DNA of 64,000 nucleotides, taken from assembly GCF_006349365.1 (NCBI RefSeq), contig NZ_CP040899.1, forward strand, positions 2,728,001-2,792,000, read 5' to 3'. Positions 42,029-51,790 of this stretch are shown here, in pieces. Each line of letters opens with the position of its first letter. Position 1 is the first letter of the stretch. This DNA is from Georgenia wutianyii (GTDB lineage: Bacteria > Actinomycetota > Actinomycetes > Actinomycetales > Actinomycetaceae). The translations under genes were made by a program, and so were the position numbers. Below the pieces are notes generated by a model that searched no databases, had not been told where the DNA came from, and saw only the letters and a list, made by a program, of their open reading frames with translations.

Positions 42029-44011
42029 TCAGTCGTTGCTCACACCCGGGGTGGTCTTCTGCACGGTGAGGAGGAACTCGGCGTTCGAGCTCGTCTCCCG
42101 CATCTTGCCGAGCAGCAGCTCGATCGCCTGCTGCTGGTCCAGGCCCCCCATGACCCGGCGCAGCTTCCACACGATCTTCAGCTCGTCCGGCGACATGAGC
42201 AGCTCCTCGCGGCGGGTGCCGGAGGCGTTGACGTCGACGGCCGGGAAGATGCGCCGGTCCGCGAGCGAGCGGGAGAGCCGCAGCTCCATGTTCCCGGTGC
42301 CCTTGAACTCCTCGAAGATCACCTCGTCCATCTTCGAGCCGGTCTCCACCAGCGCCGAGGCGACGATGGTGAGCGAGCCGCCGTTCTCGATGTTCCGCGC
42401 CGCGCCGAAGAACCGCTTCGGCGGGTAGAGCGCGGACGCGTCGACGCCGCCGGACAGGATCCGGCCCGACGCCGGCGCCGCGAGGTTGTAGGCGCGGGAG
42501 AGCCGGGTGATGGAGTCGAGGAGGACGACGACGTCCTGGCCCAGCTCGACGAGCCGCTTGGCACGCTCGATGGCGAGCTCGGCGACGATCGTGTGGTCGG
42601 ACGCGGGGCGGTCGAAGGTCGAGGCGATGACCTCACCCTTGACCGTCCGCTCCATGTCGGTGACCTCTTCGGGCCGCTCGTCCACGAGCACGACCATGAG
42701 GTGGACCTCGGGGTTGTTGGTCGTGATCGCGTTGGCCATCTGCTGCATGATGATCGTCTTGCCCGCCTTGGGCGGGGCGACGATGAGGCCGCGCTGGCCC
42801 TTGCCGATGGGGGCGACGAGGTCGATGACCCGCTGGGTGAGCTTCTGCGGACCCGTCTCCAGGCGCAGGTGCTCCTCGGGGTAGAGCGGGGTGAGCTTGG
42901 CGAACTCCGGTCGGGTGCGCATGCGGTCCGCCGGGGCGCCGTTCACCGAGTCGAGGTGGACGAGCGCGTTGAACTTCTGGCGCTGCTGCTCGCCCTCCTG
43001 CGGCTGGCGCACGGCACCGGTGACGGCGTCGCCGCGGCGCAGGCCGTACTTCTTCACCTGGTTGAGCGAGACGTAGACGTCGTTGGGCCCGGGCAGGTAG
43101 CCGCTCGTGCGGACGAACGCGTAGCTCTCGAGGATGTCGAGGATGCCGGCGACGGGGAGCAGGACGTCGTCCTCGCTCACCTCCGGCTCCTCGAGCGCGG
43201 CGAGGTCGGAGCCCGTGCCGCGGCGCTTGCGGTTGCGGTCGCGGTTGCGACGCCGGCCGCTCCGGCCGGCCTCGCCGTCGAGGCGGCGGGCCTCGCCCCG
43301 CTCCTCGGCCTCGTCGCGCGGGGCGGGCAGCTCGATCGCCTCGAGCGCCTTGACGGCGCGCTCACGGTCGACCGGCTCGCGCTGCTGGCGCTCGGCCTCG
43401 GGCCGGCGCTCGCGGCGCGGCGCGCGCTCGGGGATCTCCGGCAGCGTGAGCTGCTCACCGGAGCGGGTCCGCTCGGCGCGGTCCTCGTCGGCGGGGGTCT
43501 CGGCCGGCCGCTCGCCGCGCGCGGGGCGCTCGGCGCGGGCCTGCTGCTCACCGTTGGCGGGCTGCTCGCCGCGGGTCCGCCGCTCACCACGGGCGGGCTG
43601 CTCACTGCGGGCAGGCTGCTCGCTGCGGGCGGGCTGCTCGCTGCGGGCGGGCTCCTCGCGGCGAGCGGGCTCCTCGGCACGAGCAGGGGCACCTGCCTCG
43701 GCGCCGGCCCGACGGGAGCGGCCGCGGCGCGAGGGGGCCTCGGAGGCGGGGGCCGCGTCTGCTGCGGGCTCGGGGGCGTCGGTCGCCGGCTCGGGCTTCG
43801 CGGCGCCGGCGCCGTTCTGCCCGGAGGTGGTGGACGACGCACCGCCGCTCCGCGCGTCGCGGATCGCGGTGACGAGGTCGCTCTTGCGCATGCGCGCGGT
43901 GCCCTTGAGCCCCATCTCGGCGGCCAGCGACTGGAGCTCGGCAAGGCGCATGGCGCTCAGCGAGCCACCGGATGCCTTGGGGGCGGCGGTGGCGTCAAGC
44001 TGTTCTGTCAC
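42029..44011 (-). CDS. rho: transcription termination factor Rho with long Arg-rich insertion
   Basis: The 660-residue protein contains a Rho N-terminal SAP-like domain (about 18-55) and a low-complexity insertion (about 56-265) with P-A-R-S-E-Q and A-R-G-E-R repeats ending in [12 protein letters not shown]. An RNA-binding cold-shock domain (about 280-360) and the hexameric ATPase with P-P-K-A-G-K-T follow. E. coli Rho has 419 residues; the extra length is the insertion found in high-GC actinobacteria, where it aids RNA binding. The GTG at 44011 follows GGAAGGAAC. A predicted promoter lies about 175 bases upstream, leaving a long leader that could serve autoregulation. Confidence 0.97.
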   Translation of the reverse strand: MTEQLDATAAPKASGGSLSAMRLAELQSLAAEMGLKGTARMRKSDLVTAIRDARSGGASSTTSGQNGAGAAKPEPATDAPEPAADAAPASEAPSRRGRSRRAGAEAGAPARAEEPARREEPARSEQPARSEQPARSEQPARGERRTRGEQPANGEQQARAERPARGERPAETPADEDRAERTRSGEQLTLPEIPERAPRRERRPEAERQQREPVDRERAVKALEAIELPAPRDEAEERGEARRLDGEAGRSGRRRNRDRNRKRRGTGSDLAALEEPEVSEDDVLLPVAGILDILESYAFVRTSGYLPGPNDVYVSLNQVKKYGLRRGDAVTGAVRQPQEGEQQRQKFNALVHLDSVNGAPADRMRTRPEFAKLTPLYPEEHLRLETGPQKLTQRVIDLVAPIGKGQRGLIVAPPKAGKTIIMQQMANAITTNNPEVHLMVVLVDERPEEVTDMERTVKGEVIASTFDRPASDHTIVAELAIERAKRLVELGQDVVVLLDSITRLSRAYNLAAPASGRILSGGVDASALYPPKRFFGAARNIENGGSLTIVASALVETGSKMDEVIFEEFKGTGNMELRLSRSLADRRIFPAVDVNASGTRREELLMSPDELKIVWKLRRVMGGLDQQQAIELLLGKMRETSSNAEFLLTVQKTTPGVSND

Positions 44012-44183
44012 GAGGTTCCTTCCCTCGGAAATCGGCCCGATCGGGGCCTGGTGAGTCCGGCGTCGATGCCGCCGGGATGTGTCCGCTCGACCATGACCGC
44101 AGCACGCGGTCTGGGATCGGGGGGTGGTACGCCGACTCGGTGAGGACACCCGCGGTGGGATCAGTCACGGTCGGAGCCCGGCC

Positions 44184-44206
44184 AGTGTAACAGCCGGCCT
44201 TTTCCG
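44184..44206 (-). promoter_or_regulatory. predicted rho promoter (-10 TACACT)
   Basis: On the minus strand TACACT (44189-44184) is a good actinobacterial -10, with purine-rich GGAAAA in the -35 area about 15-20 bases upstream. Transcription from here would give a leader of about 165 bases before the rho GTG. The leader (44012-44183) shows no clear riboswitch or strong hairpin. The call is by motif only. Confidence 0.4.
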
Positions 44207-44223
44207 GGCACCCGGAACCCGCA

Positions 44224-44435
44224 GAACCCCGCTCTCGCGCAGAACCCCGCTCTCGTGCACAACTCTGCTCTCGCGCAGAATCCCGCTCTCGCGCAGAACT
44301 CCGCTCTCGCGAGAGCGGAGTTTCGCTCGACAGCCGAGTTGTGCGCGACGGCCGAGTTTCGCTCGACAGCGGAGTTTCGCTCGACAGCGGAGTTTCGCTC
44401 GACAGCGGAGTTTTGCGCGACGGCCGAGCTTCGCG
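44224..44435. repeat. 212-bp array of 18-bp units that inverts around a 26-bp palindrome
   Basis: Four full and one partial unit run in one orientation (44224-44309, e.g. GAACCCCGCTCTCGCGCA). Seven full units run in the other (44310-44435, consensus CGACAGCGGAGTTTCGCT). The junction is a perfect 26-bp palindrome at 44297-44322 with AACTCC and GGAGTT ends and CGCG at the centre. The array starts 15 bases after the thrB stop and ends before the predicted rho promoter, filling most of the only gene-free stretch above 300 bases (44012-44450). Transcribed RNA would fold into a long multi-register hairpin, so it may end thrB transcripts. Confidence 0.9.
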
Positions 44436-44450
44436 CGAGGAGCGGCCCGG

Positions 44451-45356
44451 TCAGGTGGTGGGCAGGAGGCGGGCGCCGTGGTCGCTGACGGCGGGGGTGT
44501 GCACCTGCCAGCCGTGCCGGGTGAACGCGGCGAGGTGCGCGGCGTCGACGCGGGTGAGGACGAGGACACTCGGCCCGGCGCCGGAGACGACGGCGGGCAG
44601 CCCGAGCTCGCGCAGCGTGTCGATGACCGCCAGCGACTCCTCCATGACGACGGCGCGCTGTCGCTGGTGCAGCCGGTCGTCGGTGGCGGGCAGGAGCAGG
44701 TCGGGCCGCCGGTCGAGGGCGAGGACGAGCAGGGCGGAGCGGCCGGCGTTGAACGCGGCGTCCTCGTGCGTCACCTGGCGCGGCAGCACGGAGCGCGCGG
44801 TGCCGGTGAGCAGCTCACCGGGCGGGACGAGCACGGTCGGGCGCACGTGCGCCCCGACGGTGAGGCGCGCGGCGTCCGGACGCCCGTCCGGCCCGCTCCA
44901 CGCGACGGTGGCCCCGCCGAGGATCGCGGGGGCGGCGTTGTCCGGGTGGCCCTCGAACTCGGTGGCGAGGGCGAGGACGGTCGCGTCGTCGAGCGCCTCC
45001 GGCTCGGCGACGAGACCGCGCGCCGCCATGAGCCCGCCGACGACGGCGGCGGCCGAGGAGCCCAGGCCGCGCCCGTGCGGGATGCGGTTGTGGCAGCGCA
45101 GCTCGAGGCCGGCCTGCGGGGCCCCGACATGGTCGAGGGCGGCGCGGATCGCCCGCACGACGAGGTGGTTCTCCCCCTCGGGCAGCGAGCCCGCGCCGCT
45201 GCCGGTCACCGTGACGTTGGTGATGCCGGCGGTGGCCCGCACCTCGATGTCGTCGACGAGGTCGAGCGCGAGGCCGAGCGCGTCGAAGCCCGGCCCGAGG
45301 TTCGCGCTCGTCGCCGGGACCTGGACCCGCGCGGTGTCGTGGGCGAGCCGGGCCAT
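44451..45356 (-). CDS. thrB: homoserine kinase
   Basis: The 301-residue GHMP kinase phosphorylates homoserine for threonine synthesis. Motifs are V-P-A-T-S-A-N-L-G-P-G-F-D near the N-terminus, the ATP loop P-H-G-R-G-L-G-S-S-A-A-A and the C-terminal V-V-S-G-A-G-P-S-V-L. The ATG shares one base with the thrC stop. It is the last gene of hom-thrC-thrB and is followed at once by the inverted 18-bp repeat array. Confidence 0.96.
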   Translation of the reverse strand: MARLAHDTARVQVPATSANLGPGFDALGLALDLVDDIEVRATAGITNVTVTGSGAGSLPEGENHLVVRAIRAALDHVGAPQAGLELRCHNRIPHGRGLGSSAAAVVGGLMAARGLVAEPEALDDATVLALATEFEGHPDNAAPAILGGATVAWSGPDGRPDAARLTVGAHVRPTVLVPPGELLTGTARSVLPRQVTHEDAAFNAGRSALLVLALDRRPDLLLPATDDRLHQRQRAVVMEESLAVIDTLRELGLPAVVSGAGPSVLVLTRVDAAHLAAFTRHGWQVHTPAVSDHGARLLPTT

Positions 45357-46432
45357 CAGGCGAGCCCGAGGGCCCTGGCGGCCGCCTCCGGACGCGGGGC
45401 GACGACCTCCGGGTCGACGTCCGCGGAGCCGAGCGCTGTGGCGGTGTCCTTGAGGCCGTTGCCGGTCACCGTGCACACGATCGTCGCGCCCTCGGGGACC
45501 AGGCCGCGCTCGGCGGCCTGGAGCAGGCCGGCGACGCTCGCGGCGGACGCGGGCTCGACGAACACGCCGACCTCGCGGGCGAGCAGCGCCTGGGCGTCGA
45601 GGATCTGCGCGTCGCTCACGGCGTCGATCCAGCCGCCGGACTCGTCGCGGGCGGCCTCGGCGAGCGCCCACGAGGCGGGGTTGCCGATGCGAATGGCGGT
45701 GGCGATCGTCTCGGGGTTCTCGACGGGCACGCCCTTGACGAACGGCGCGGCGCCCTCGGCCTGCACGCCCCACATCCGCGGGGTGCGGGTGGCACGCGCG
45801 GGCAGGCCCGGCGCGTCGGTCGCGTACTCGCGGTAGCCCATCCAGTAGGCGGAGATGTTGCCGGCGTTGCCGACGGGCAGGACGTGGATGTCCGGGGCGT
45901 CGCCGAGGGCGTCGACGACCTCGAAGGCCGCCGTCTTCTGCCCCTGGAGGCGGAACGGGTTGACCGAGTTCACCAGGGCCACCGGGTAGTCCTCGGCGAG
46001 GGAGCGCACGACGGTGAGGCAGTCGTCGAAGTTGCCGTCGACGGCGACGAGCTCGGCGCCGTGGACGATCGCCTGGGCGAGCTTGCCGGCGGCGATCTTC
46101 CCGGCGGGCAGGACGACGGCGCAGCGCCGCCCGGCGCGGACCGCGTAGGCGGCGGCGGAGGCGGAGGTGTTGCCGGTGGAGGCGCACACGACCATCTCGG
46201 TGCCGGTCGCGGCGACCTTGGACATCGCCATCGTCATCCCGCGGTCCTTGAAGGAGCCGGTCGGGTTGGCGCCCTCGACCTTGACGTGGACGCGGGCGCC
46301 CACGCGCGCGGAGAGCACGGGGGCGGCGACGAGCGGGGTGCCGCCCTCCCCCAGCGTGACGACGGGGTCCCCGTCCTCGATCGGCAGCCGGTCGGCGTAC
46401 TCGGTGATCACGCCGCGCCACAGGTGCGCCAT
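45356..46432 (-). CDS. thrC: threonine synthase
   Basis: The 358-residue PLP enzyme converts O-phosphohomoserine to threonine. The PLP lysine is in [10 protein letters not shown], the phosphate-binding loop resembles P-V-G-N-A-G-N, and E-G-G-T-P-L lies near the N-terminus. The length fits the short actinobacterial class. TGATG overlaps join it to hom upstream and thrB downstream, so the three are translationally coupled. Confidence 0.97.
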   Translation of the reverse strand: MAHLWRGVITEYADRLPIEDGDPVVTLGEGGTPLVAAPVLSARVGARVHVKVEGANPTGSFKDRGMTMAMSKVAATGTEMVVCASTGNTSASAAAYAVRAGRRCAVVLPAGKIAAGKLAQAIVHGAELVAVDGNFDDCLTVVRSLAEDYPVALVNSVNPFRLQGQKTAAFEVVDALGDAPDIHVLPVGNAGNISAYWMGYREYATDAPGLPARATRTPRMWGVQAEGAAPFVKGVPVENPETIATAIRIGNPASWALAEAARDESGGWIDAVSDAQILDAQALLAREVGVFVEPASAASVAGLLQAAERGLVPEGATIVCTVTGNGLKDTATALGSADVDPEVVAPRPEAAARALGLA

Positions 46433-47733
46433 CAGTCTTCCTCCACCCTCGTCACGGCCAGCACTCGCTTGACCGACGGTATCCGTGCGACAGCCTCCGC
46501 GGTGGCGGCGAGCGCGGCCTCGCTCGCCCGGTGCGTGACGACGACGAGCACCGCCGCGCCGTCGGCGGCGCCGGTCTGCTCCTGCGTCACGGTCTGGATC
46601 GACACGTCGTGGTCCCCGAACGTGCCCGCGATCGCCGCGAGCACCCCGGGCACGTCGGCCACCTCGAGGCGCAGCTGGAACTGGGTCGTCACCTGGTCCC
46701 CGCCCAGCAGCGGGAGCTGGGCGTAACGCGACTCGGCCGGCCCACGCCCGCCGGAGACGCGGTTGCGGGCCGCGGCGACGACGTCGCCGAGCACGGCGGA
46801 CGCCGTCGGCGCACCACCCGCGCCCTGCCCGTAGAACATGAGCCGCCCGGCGGCCTCGGTGTCCAGGACGACGGCGTTGTACGCGCCGCGCACCGCGGCG
46901 AGCGGGTGGGCGGTGGGCAGCAGCGTCGGGTGGACGCGCACGGCGATGCCCTCACCGCCGGCCGTCGTGCGGCGCTCGGCGACGGCGAGGAGCTTGATGA
47001 CGTGGTGCCCGCGCCTGGCGGCCTCGACGTCGTCGGCGGTGACGTGGCGGATGCCCTCGACGGGGACGTCGTCGATGCTCACCCGGGTGTGGAAGGCGAG
47101 GGAGGCGAGGATCGCAATCTTCGCGGCGGCGTCGTGGCCGTCGATGTCGGCGGTCGGGTCGGCCTCGGCGTAGCCCAGGGCCTGGGCGTCGGCGAGCGCC
47201 TCGTCGAAGCCGACGCCGCGGGAGGTCATCTCGTCGAGGATGTAGTTGGTCGTGCCGTTGACGACGCCGAGCACCCGGTTGACGCGGTCGCCGGCGAAGG
47301 ACTCGCGCACGCCGCGCACGACCGGCACGGCGCCGGCGACGGCGGCCTCGAAGTAGAGGTCGACGCCGCGGCCCTCGGCCGCCTCGTAGAGCTCGGGGCC
47401 GTGGGCGGCGAGCAGCGCCTTGTTCGCGGTGACGACGCTGGCCCCGGCGGCCAGGGCGTCGAGCACGAGCGTGCGGGCCGGCTCGATGCCGCCCATGAGC
47501 TCGACGACGAGGTCGGCCCGGCGCACGAGACCGGCGGCGTCGGTGGTGAGGAGCGCGGGGTCGACGACGGGGTCGCGGGGCACCGAGGTGTCCCGCACCG
47601 CGATCCCCACGAGCTCGAGGCGAGCACCGCTGCGGGCGGTGAGGTCGGTCGCCTGCTCGCGCAGGAGGCGCACGACCTCCGTCCCCACGGTCCCGCACCC
47701 GAGCACGGCGACACGCAGCGCCCGCTCACTCAT
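46432..47733 (-). CDS. hom: homoserine dehydrogenase
   Basis: The 433-residue enzyme reduces aspartate semialdehyde to homoserine. The NAD(P)-binding G-C-G-T-V-G is at the N-terminus, the catalytic region contains [10 protein letters not shown] and [11 protein letters not shown], and a C-terminal ACT domain (about 355-433) suits threonine feedback inhibition. The ATG at 47733 begins the operon and the stop overlaps the thrC start. No leader peptide or riboswitch is evident in the 90-base upstream gap. Confidence 0.97.
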   Translation of the reverse strand: MSERALRVAVLGCGTVGTEVVRLLREQATDLTARSGARLELVGIAVRDTSVPRDPVVDPALLTTDAAGLVRRADLVVELMGGIEPARTLVLDALAAGASVVTANKALLAAHGPELYEAAEGRGVDLYFEAAVAGAVPVVRGVRESFAGDRVNRVLGVVNGTTNYILDEMTSRGVGFDEALADAQALGYAEADPTADIDGHDAAAKIAILASLAFHTRVSIDDVPVEGIRHVTADDVEAARRGHHVIKLLAVAERRTTAGGEGIAVRVHPTLLPTAHPLAAVRGAYNAVVLDTEAAGRLMFYGQGAGGAPTASAVLGDVVAAARNRVSGGRGPAESRYAQLPLLGGDQVTTQFQLRLEVADVPGVLAAIAGTFGDHDVSIQTVTQEQTGAADGAAVLVVVTHRASEAALAATAEAVARIPSVKRVLAVTRVEED

Positions 47734-47823
47734 CGACCACTCCTCACGTCAGGTTGCCGCCGACAGGATACGGGCGGTGGGACCCCCCGAAGCGCGTCGT
47801 CCACGCCTCGGCGTCGGCCGGTC

Positions 47824-48639
47824 TCAGGTGAGCGTGAGGACCCGGCTCACCGCCGGGCCGAACCAGCGGGCCCACTCGGTGCCCGGCGCGAGCAGCTGGT
47901 CGGTGAGCGCGCGGAAGAGCAGCGCGCGCAGGAGGAGCTGGGGGAACTGCGGTCCCTCCTCCTCGCCCACCCGGTCGACGAGCGCGAGGTCAGCGCCGCG
48001 GAAGACCACCGCGTCGGCGACGACGACGGCCGAGGCGTACGCCGGCGGGCGCCAGTAGCCGGTGAGGTCGAGGACGAGCGGCGGCAGGTCGGGGTGGAGG
48101 TGGACGTTGTCGGTGAGGTCGCCGTGGACGACCTGCGCGGCGGCGTCGACCGCGTCGCGCGCGGCGAGCAGCGCGCCGACGTGCGGCAGGTCGCCGACTG
48201 CGCCCGCCGCGGCCTCGCCCCACGCGATGCGGTCGGCGCGCGCCCACGGGTGGTCGCGGCGGTCGAGCAGCGCCGGGCGCGGGAGGTGGGCGAGGTGGCG
48301 GTGCAGCACCCGGCCGGCGGCGACGACGTCGGGGTAACCGTCCGGCGTCGGGGCGGTGCCGGGCTCGAACCGCCACGCGGTCCACCCGGCGACGACGAGC
48401 TCGCCGTCGCGCGAGCGCACCGGCGGCGCGACGCGGACGTCGGGGGCGCCGTCGACGGCGGTGAGGACCTCCTCCTGCCAGCCGAGCTCCTCGAGGGAGA
48501 CGTCGAGCCGCTTGAGCACGACGTCACCGGCGCGCCACACCGTGCGCTGCCCGCCGCTGAGCGGGACGGGGCCGGCCGGGGCACCGAACGCGCCGAGGAC
48601 GCCGCCCGGGGGCGGGCCGTCCTGCGGCGCCGTGCTCAT
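47824..48639 (-). CDS. TIGR02569 family protein (phosphotransferase-like)
   Basis: The 271-residue protein follows the TIGR02569 pattern: a start of G-G-V-L-G-A-F-G, then L-S-G-G-Q-R-T-V-W-R-A-G-D-V-V-L-K-R. A kinase-like H-G-D-L-T-D-N-V and L-D-L-T-G-Y-W-R-P-P come later. The fold resembles aminoglycoside phosphotransferases, but no substrate is known. The ATG at 48639 is 11 bases after the lysA stop. It lies between lysA and hom on the same strand, so cotranscription with argS-lysA is likely. Confidence 0.85.
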   Translation of the reverse strand: MSTAPQDGPPPGGVLGAFGAPAGPVPLSGGQRTVWRAGDVVLKRLDVSLEELGWQEEVLTAVDGAPDVRVAPPVRSRDGELVVAGWTAWRFEPGTAPTPDGYPDVVAAGRVLHRHLAHLPRPALLDRRDHPWARADRIAWGEAAAGAVGDLPHVGALLAARDAVDAAAQVVHGDLTDNVHLHPDLPPLVLDLTGYWRPPAYASAVVVADAVVFRGADLALVDRVGEEEGPQFPQLLLRALLFRALTDQLLAPGTEWARWFGPAVSRVLTLT

Positions 48640-48649
48640 CGGCCCCGGC

Positions 48650-50020
48650 TCACCCGACGTCGAGGGCGAGGAGGTCGTCCTCGGTCTCGGGACGGACGAC
48701 GAACCGCGCCTGCCCGTCGCGCACGGCGAGCACCCCCGGCCGCGGGACGAGGTTGTAGTTGGAGGCCATCGAGCGACCGTAGGCGCCCGTCGCGGGCACC
48801 GCGAGCAGGTCACCGCGCGAGACGTCGCCCGGGAGCAGGACGTCGCGCACGACGACGTCGCCGCTCTCGCAGTGCTTGCCCACGACCCGGGAGGCGACGG
48901 CGGGTGCCTCGCTGCGGCGTCCGGCGAGGGTGGCGGTGTAGTCGGCGTCGTAGAGGGCGGTGCGGATGTTGTCGCTCATGCCGCCGTCGACCGAGACGTA
49001 GCGACGCTCCCCGCCGTCGTCGAGGACGACGGGCTTGACGGTGCCGACCCGGTAGAGCGTGAGCCCGGCGGGGCCGACGACGGCGCGGCCCGGCTCGACC
49101 GAGACGCGCGGCGGCGGGGTGCCGAGCTCCTCGCACGCGCGGCGCACGACGTCGGCGAGCGCGGTCGCGACCTGCTCGGGCGGCGGGGGTGCGTCGGTGC
49201 CGGTGTAGGAGATGCCGTACCCGCCGCCGAGGTCGAGCTCGGGCATGAGGGTGCCGCTGTCCCCGGCGACCTCGGCGCGCAGCCGCAGCAGCGCCCCGGC
49301 CGCGACCTCGAAGCCCGACAGGTCGAGGATCTGGGACCCGATGTGGGAGTGCAGGCCGAGGAGGGTGAGCTCGGGGCGGGCGAGGACAGCGTCCACGGCC
49401 CGGCGGGCGGCCCCGCTGGCGAGGGACAGCCCGAACTTCTGGTCCTCGTGTGCGGTGGCGATGAAGTCGTGGCCGCCGGCGTGGACGCCGGTCGTCACCC
49501 TGACCATGACGGGCGCGCCCATGCCGAGCTCGCCGGCGAGGTCGGCGAGCCGGTCGACCTCCTCGAGGGAGTCGACGACGATGCGCCCCACCCCGGCGCG
49601 CAGCGCGCGCTCGAGCTCACCGTCGGACTTGTTGTTCCCGTGGAGGGCGATCGCGCCGCCGGGGACGCCGGCGCGCAGCGCGACGGCGAGCTCACCGCCG
49701 GTCGACACGTCGACGCTCATGCCCTCCTCGTGGACCCAGCGGTCGACCGCGACCGAGGCGAGGGCCTTGCTCGCGTAGTAGACGTCGGCGCCCGCGAGGT
49801 CGGCGAACGCGCCGGTGAACGCGGTGACGAAGGCCCGGGCCCGGGCGCGCACGTCGGCCTCGTCCAGGACGTAGACCGGGGTGCCGTAGGCGGAGGCGAG
49901 CGCGCGGGCGTCCAGGCCCCCGACCTCGAGGCTGCCGTCCGCGGTGCGGCGCACGGTGCCCGACCACGGGGTGCGGGGGTCGCCGGCGGCGGGCTCGGGG
50001 GCCGCCGTCGGCCCCGTCAC
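48650..50020 (-). CDS. lysA: diaminopimelate decarboxylase
   Basis: The 456-residue PLP enzyme makes L-lysine from meso-DAP. The PLP lysine is in V-Y-Y-A-S-K-A-L, followed by G-L-H-S-H-I-G-S-Q, the phosphate-binding G-G-G-Y-G-I-S-Y, S-V-E-P-G-R-A-V and the substrate motif G-K-H-C-E-S-G-D. The GTG at 50020 overlaps the argS stop in a GTGA. An argS-lysA-hom-thrCB order is widespread in actinobacteria and groups aspartate-family synthesis. Lysine and DAP also feed peptidoglycan. Confidence 0.97.
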   Translation of the reverse strand: MTGPTAAPEPAAGDPRTPWSGTVRRTADGSLEVGGLDARALASAYGTPVYVLDEADVRARARAFVTAFTGAFADLAGADVYYASKALASVAVDRWVHEEGMSVDVSTGGELAVALRAGVPGGAIALHGNNKSDGELERALRAGVGRIVVDSLEEVDRLADLAGELGMGAPVMVRVTTGVHAGGHDFIATAHEDQKFGLSLASGAARRAVDAVLARPELTLLGLHSHIGSQILDLSGFEVAAGALLRLRAEVAGDSGTLMPELDLGGGYGISYTGTDAPPPPEQVATALADVVRRACEELGTPPPRVSVEPGRAVVGPAGLTLYRVGTVKPVVLDDGGERRYVSVDGGMSDNIRTALYDADYTATLAGRRSEAPAVASRVVGKHCESGDVVVRDVLLPGDVSRGDLLAVPATGAYGRSMASNYNLVPRPGVLAVRDGQARFVVRPETEDDLLALDVG

Positions 50021-51666
50021 ATGCGCTCCGGGGCGCTGACGCCGAGGAGTGCCAGCCCGTTGGCGATGACCTGCCCGGTGGCGTCGTTGAGCCACAGCCG
50101 GGCGCGGTGGACGTCCTCGACCGGGTCCTCCCCGCGCGGGGACACCCGGCTCTGGTCGTACCACTTGTGGTAGGCCGAGGCGAGGTCCTCGAGGTAGCGG
50201 GCGACGCGGTGCGGCTCACGCAGCCGCGCGGCGCGCGCGACGACCTCGGGGAAGCCGGCGAGGTGGCCCAGGAGCACGCTGTCGGCCTCGGAGCCGATGA
50301 GCGTGGGGTCGAAGGCGTCCTCGCGGCGAACGCCGTGCTGGGCGGCGTTGCGGCTGACGTTGCGGATGCGGGCGTGGGCGTACTGGACGTAGTACACCGG
50401 GTTGTCCATGTTCTTCTCGCGCAGCTTCTCCCCGTCGAGGCTGAGCGGGGAGTCCGCGGGGAAGCGGGCCAGGGTGTAGCGCACCGCGTCGCTGCCGATC
50501 CACTCGATGAGGTCGGCGAGCTCGATGATGTTGCCCGCGCGCTTGCTCAGCCGCGCCCCGGCGACGGACACGAGCTGGCCGATGAGCACCTCGATGTTGA
50601 CCTCGGGGTCGTCGCCGGCGCAGGCGGCGATCGCCTTGAGGCGCCCGACGTACCCGTGGTGGTCGGCGCCGAGGAGGTAGATCTTCTCCGGGAAGCCGCG
50701 GTCCTTCTTCGACAGGTAGTAGGCGGCGTCGGCCGCGAAGTACGTCGGGGTGCCGTCCGCGCGGATGAGGACGCGGTCCTTGTCGTCGCCGAAGTCGGTC
50801 GTGCGCAGCCACACGGCACCGTCGGCGTCGTAGACGTGGCCCTGCTCGCGCAGGCGGGCGACGGCGGTCTCGACGGCGCCGCTGGCGTGGAGCTCGCGCT
50901 CGGAGAAGTAGACGTCGAAGTGGACCTCGAAGTCCGCCAGGACGCGCTGGATCTCGGCGAGCTGGAGCTGGTAGGCCGACTCCCGGGCGGTCGCCAGCGC
51001 CTCCTCGGGCGCGAGCTCGAGGAGGTCGGGGTGCTCGGCGAGGACGCGCTGGGCGAGGGCGGTGACGTACTCCCCCGGGTAGCCGCCCTCGGGGACGTCC
51101 TCGCCGGCGGCGCGGGCGAGGACGGAGGCGCCGAACTTGTCCATCTGGGCGCCGGCGTCGTTGATGTAGTACTCCGGCGTGACCTCGGCGCCGGCGGCGC
51201 GCAGCAGGCGGACGAGGGAGTCGCCGAGCGCCGCCCAGCGGGTGTGGCCGATGTGGAGCGGGCCGGTGGGGTTGGCCGAGACGAACTCGAGGTTGACGAC
51301 GTGCCCGTCGAGGGCGTCCCCGCGGCCGTAGGACTCCCCCGCCTCGACGATGCTGCGGGCGAGCTCGCCCGCGGCGCCGGCCTCGAGGCGGATGTTGAGG
51401 AACCCGGGCCCGGCGACCTCGGCCGCGGCGATGCCGGGCGAGCCGGCGAGGCGGGCGGCGAGCTGCTCGGCGAGCGCGCGCGGGTTGGTCCCGGCCTTCT
51501 TCGCCAGCTGCATCGCGACGTTCGTGGCCCAGTCGCCGTGCTCGCGCTGGCGCGGCCGCTCGACCTTGACCTCACCGACGTCCTCGGGGGACAGGGCGAG
51601 GGTGCCGTCCGCGACGGCGTCGAGCAGGAAGGAGCGGATGAGCGCGGCGAGTTCGGTCGGAGTCAC
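50017..51666 (-). CDS. argS: arginyl-tRNA synthetase
   Basis: The 549-residue class I synthetase has A-N-P-T-G-P-L-H-I-G-H-T, the KMSKS-like L-S-K-R-A-G-N and a C-terminal DALR anticodon-binding domain (Y-V-Q-Y-A-H-A-R-I and Y-H-K-W-Y-D-Q-S-R-V). The N-terminal Add1 domain is present from the GTG at 51666. Its stop overlaps the lysA start. The tRNA-Arg(CCG), one of its substrates, lies 1.2 kb away. Confidence 0.97.
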   Translation of the reverse strand: MTPTELAALIRSFLLDAVADGTLALSPEDVGEVKVERPRQREHGDWATNVAMQLAKKAGTNPRALAEQLAARLAGSPGIAAAEVAGPGFLNIRLEAGAAGELARSIVEAGESYGRGDALDGHVVNLEFVSANPTGPLHIGHTRWAALGDSLVRLLRAAGAEVTPEYYINDAGAQMDKFGASVLARAAGEDVPEGGYPGEYVTALAQRVLAEHPDLLELAPEEALATARESAYQLQLAEIQRVLADFEVHFDVYFSERELHASGAVETAVARLREQGHVYDADGAVWLRTTDFGDDKDRVLIRADGTPTYFAADAAYYLSKKDRGFPEKIYLLGADHHGYVGRLKAIAACAGDDPEVNIEVLIGQLVSVAGARLSKRAGNIIELADLIEWIGSDAVRYTLARFPADSPLSLDGEKLREKNMDNPVYYVQYAHARIRNVSRNAAQHGVRREDAFDPTLIGSEADSVLLGHLAGFPEVVARAARLREPHRVARYLEDLASAYHKWYDQSRVSPRGEDPVEDVHRARLWLNDATGQVIANGLALLGVSAPERM

Positions 51667-51726
51667 GCTGGCCAGCGTACCCGTGGGCCGGGCCCTCCCC
51701 GGCGCCGTGTCCTGTCGCCGACAGCA

Positions 51727-51755
51727 CACCGCCCCGGCCAGTGGCCGGGGCGGTG
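51727..51755 (-). terminator. inverted repeat after the 51791-52696 gene
   Basis: A 14-bp GC-rich inverted repeat (51727-51740 and 51742-51755, CACCGCCCCGGCCA with its inverse) lies 35 bases after the stop of the upstream minus-strand gene and before argS. The middle pairs would open to form a loop. It should insulate argS from read-through. Confidence 0.65.
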
Positions 51756-51790
51756 CGGGGTCGCTGCGGCGGCCCGGGGGTCGCGAGGGG

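Noticed and set aside
44224..44435. CRISPR array or small protein gene
   Set aside because: The units have no spacers and reverse orientation halfway. Open frames through them are repeat by-products with no ribosome site.
47734..47823. Threonine leader/attenuator before hom
   Set aside because: The 90-base gap has no Thr-rich leader peptide or paired hairpins.
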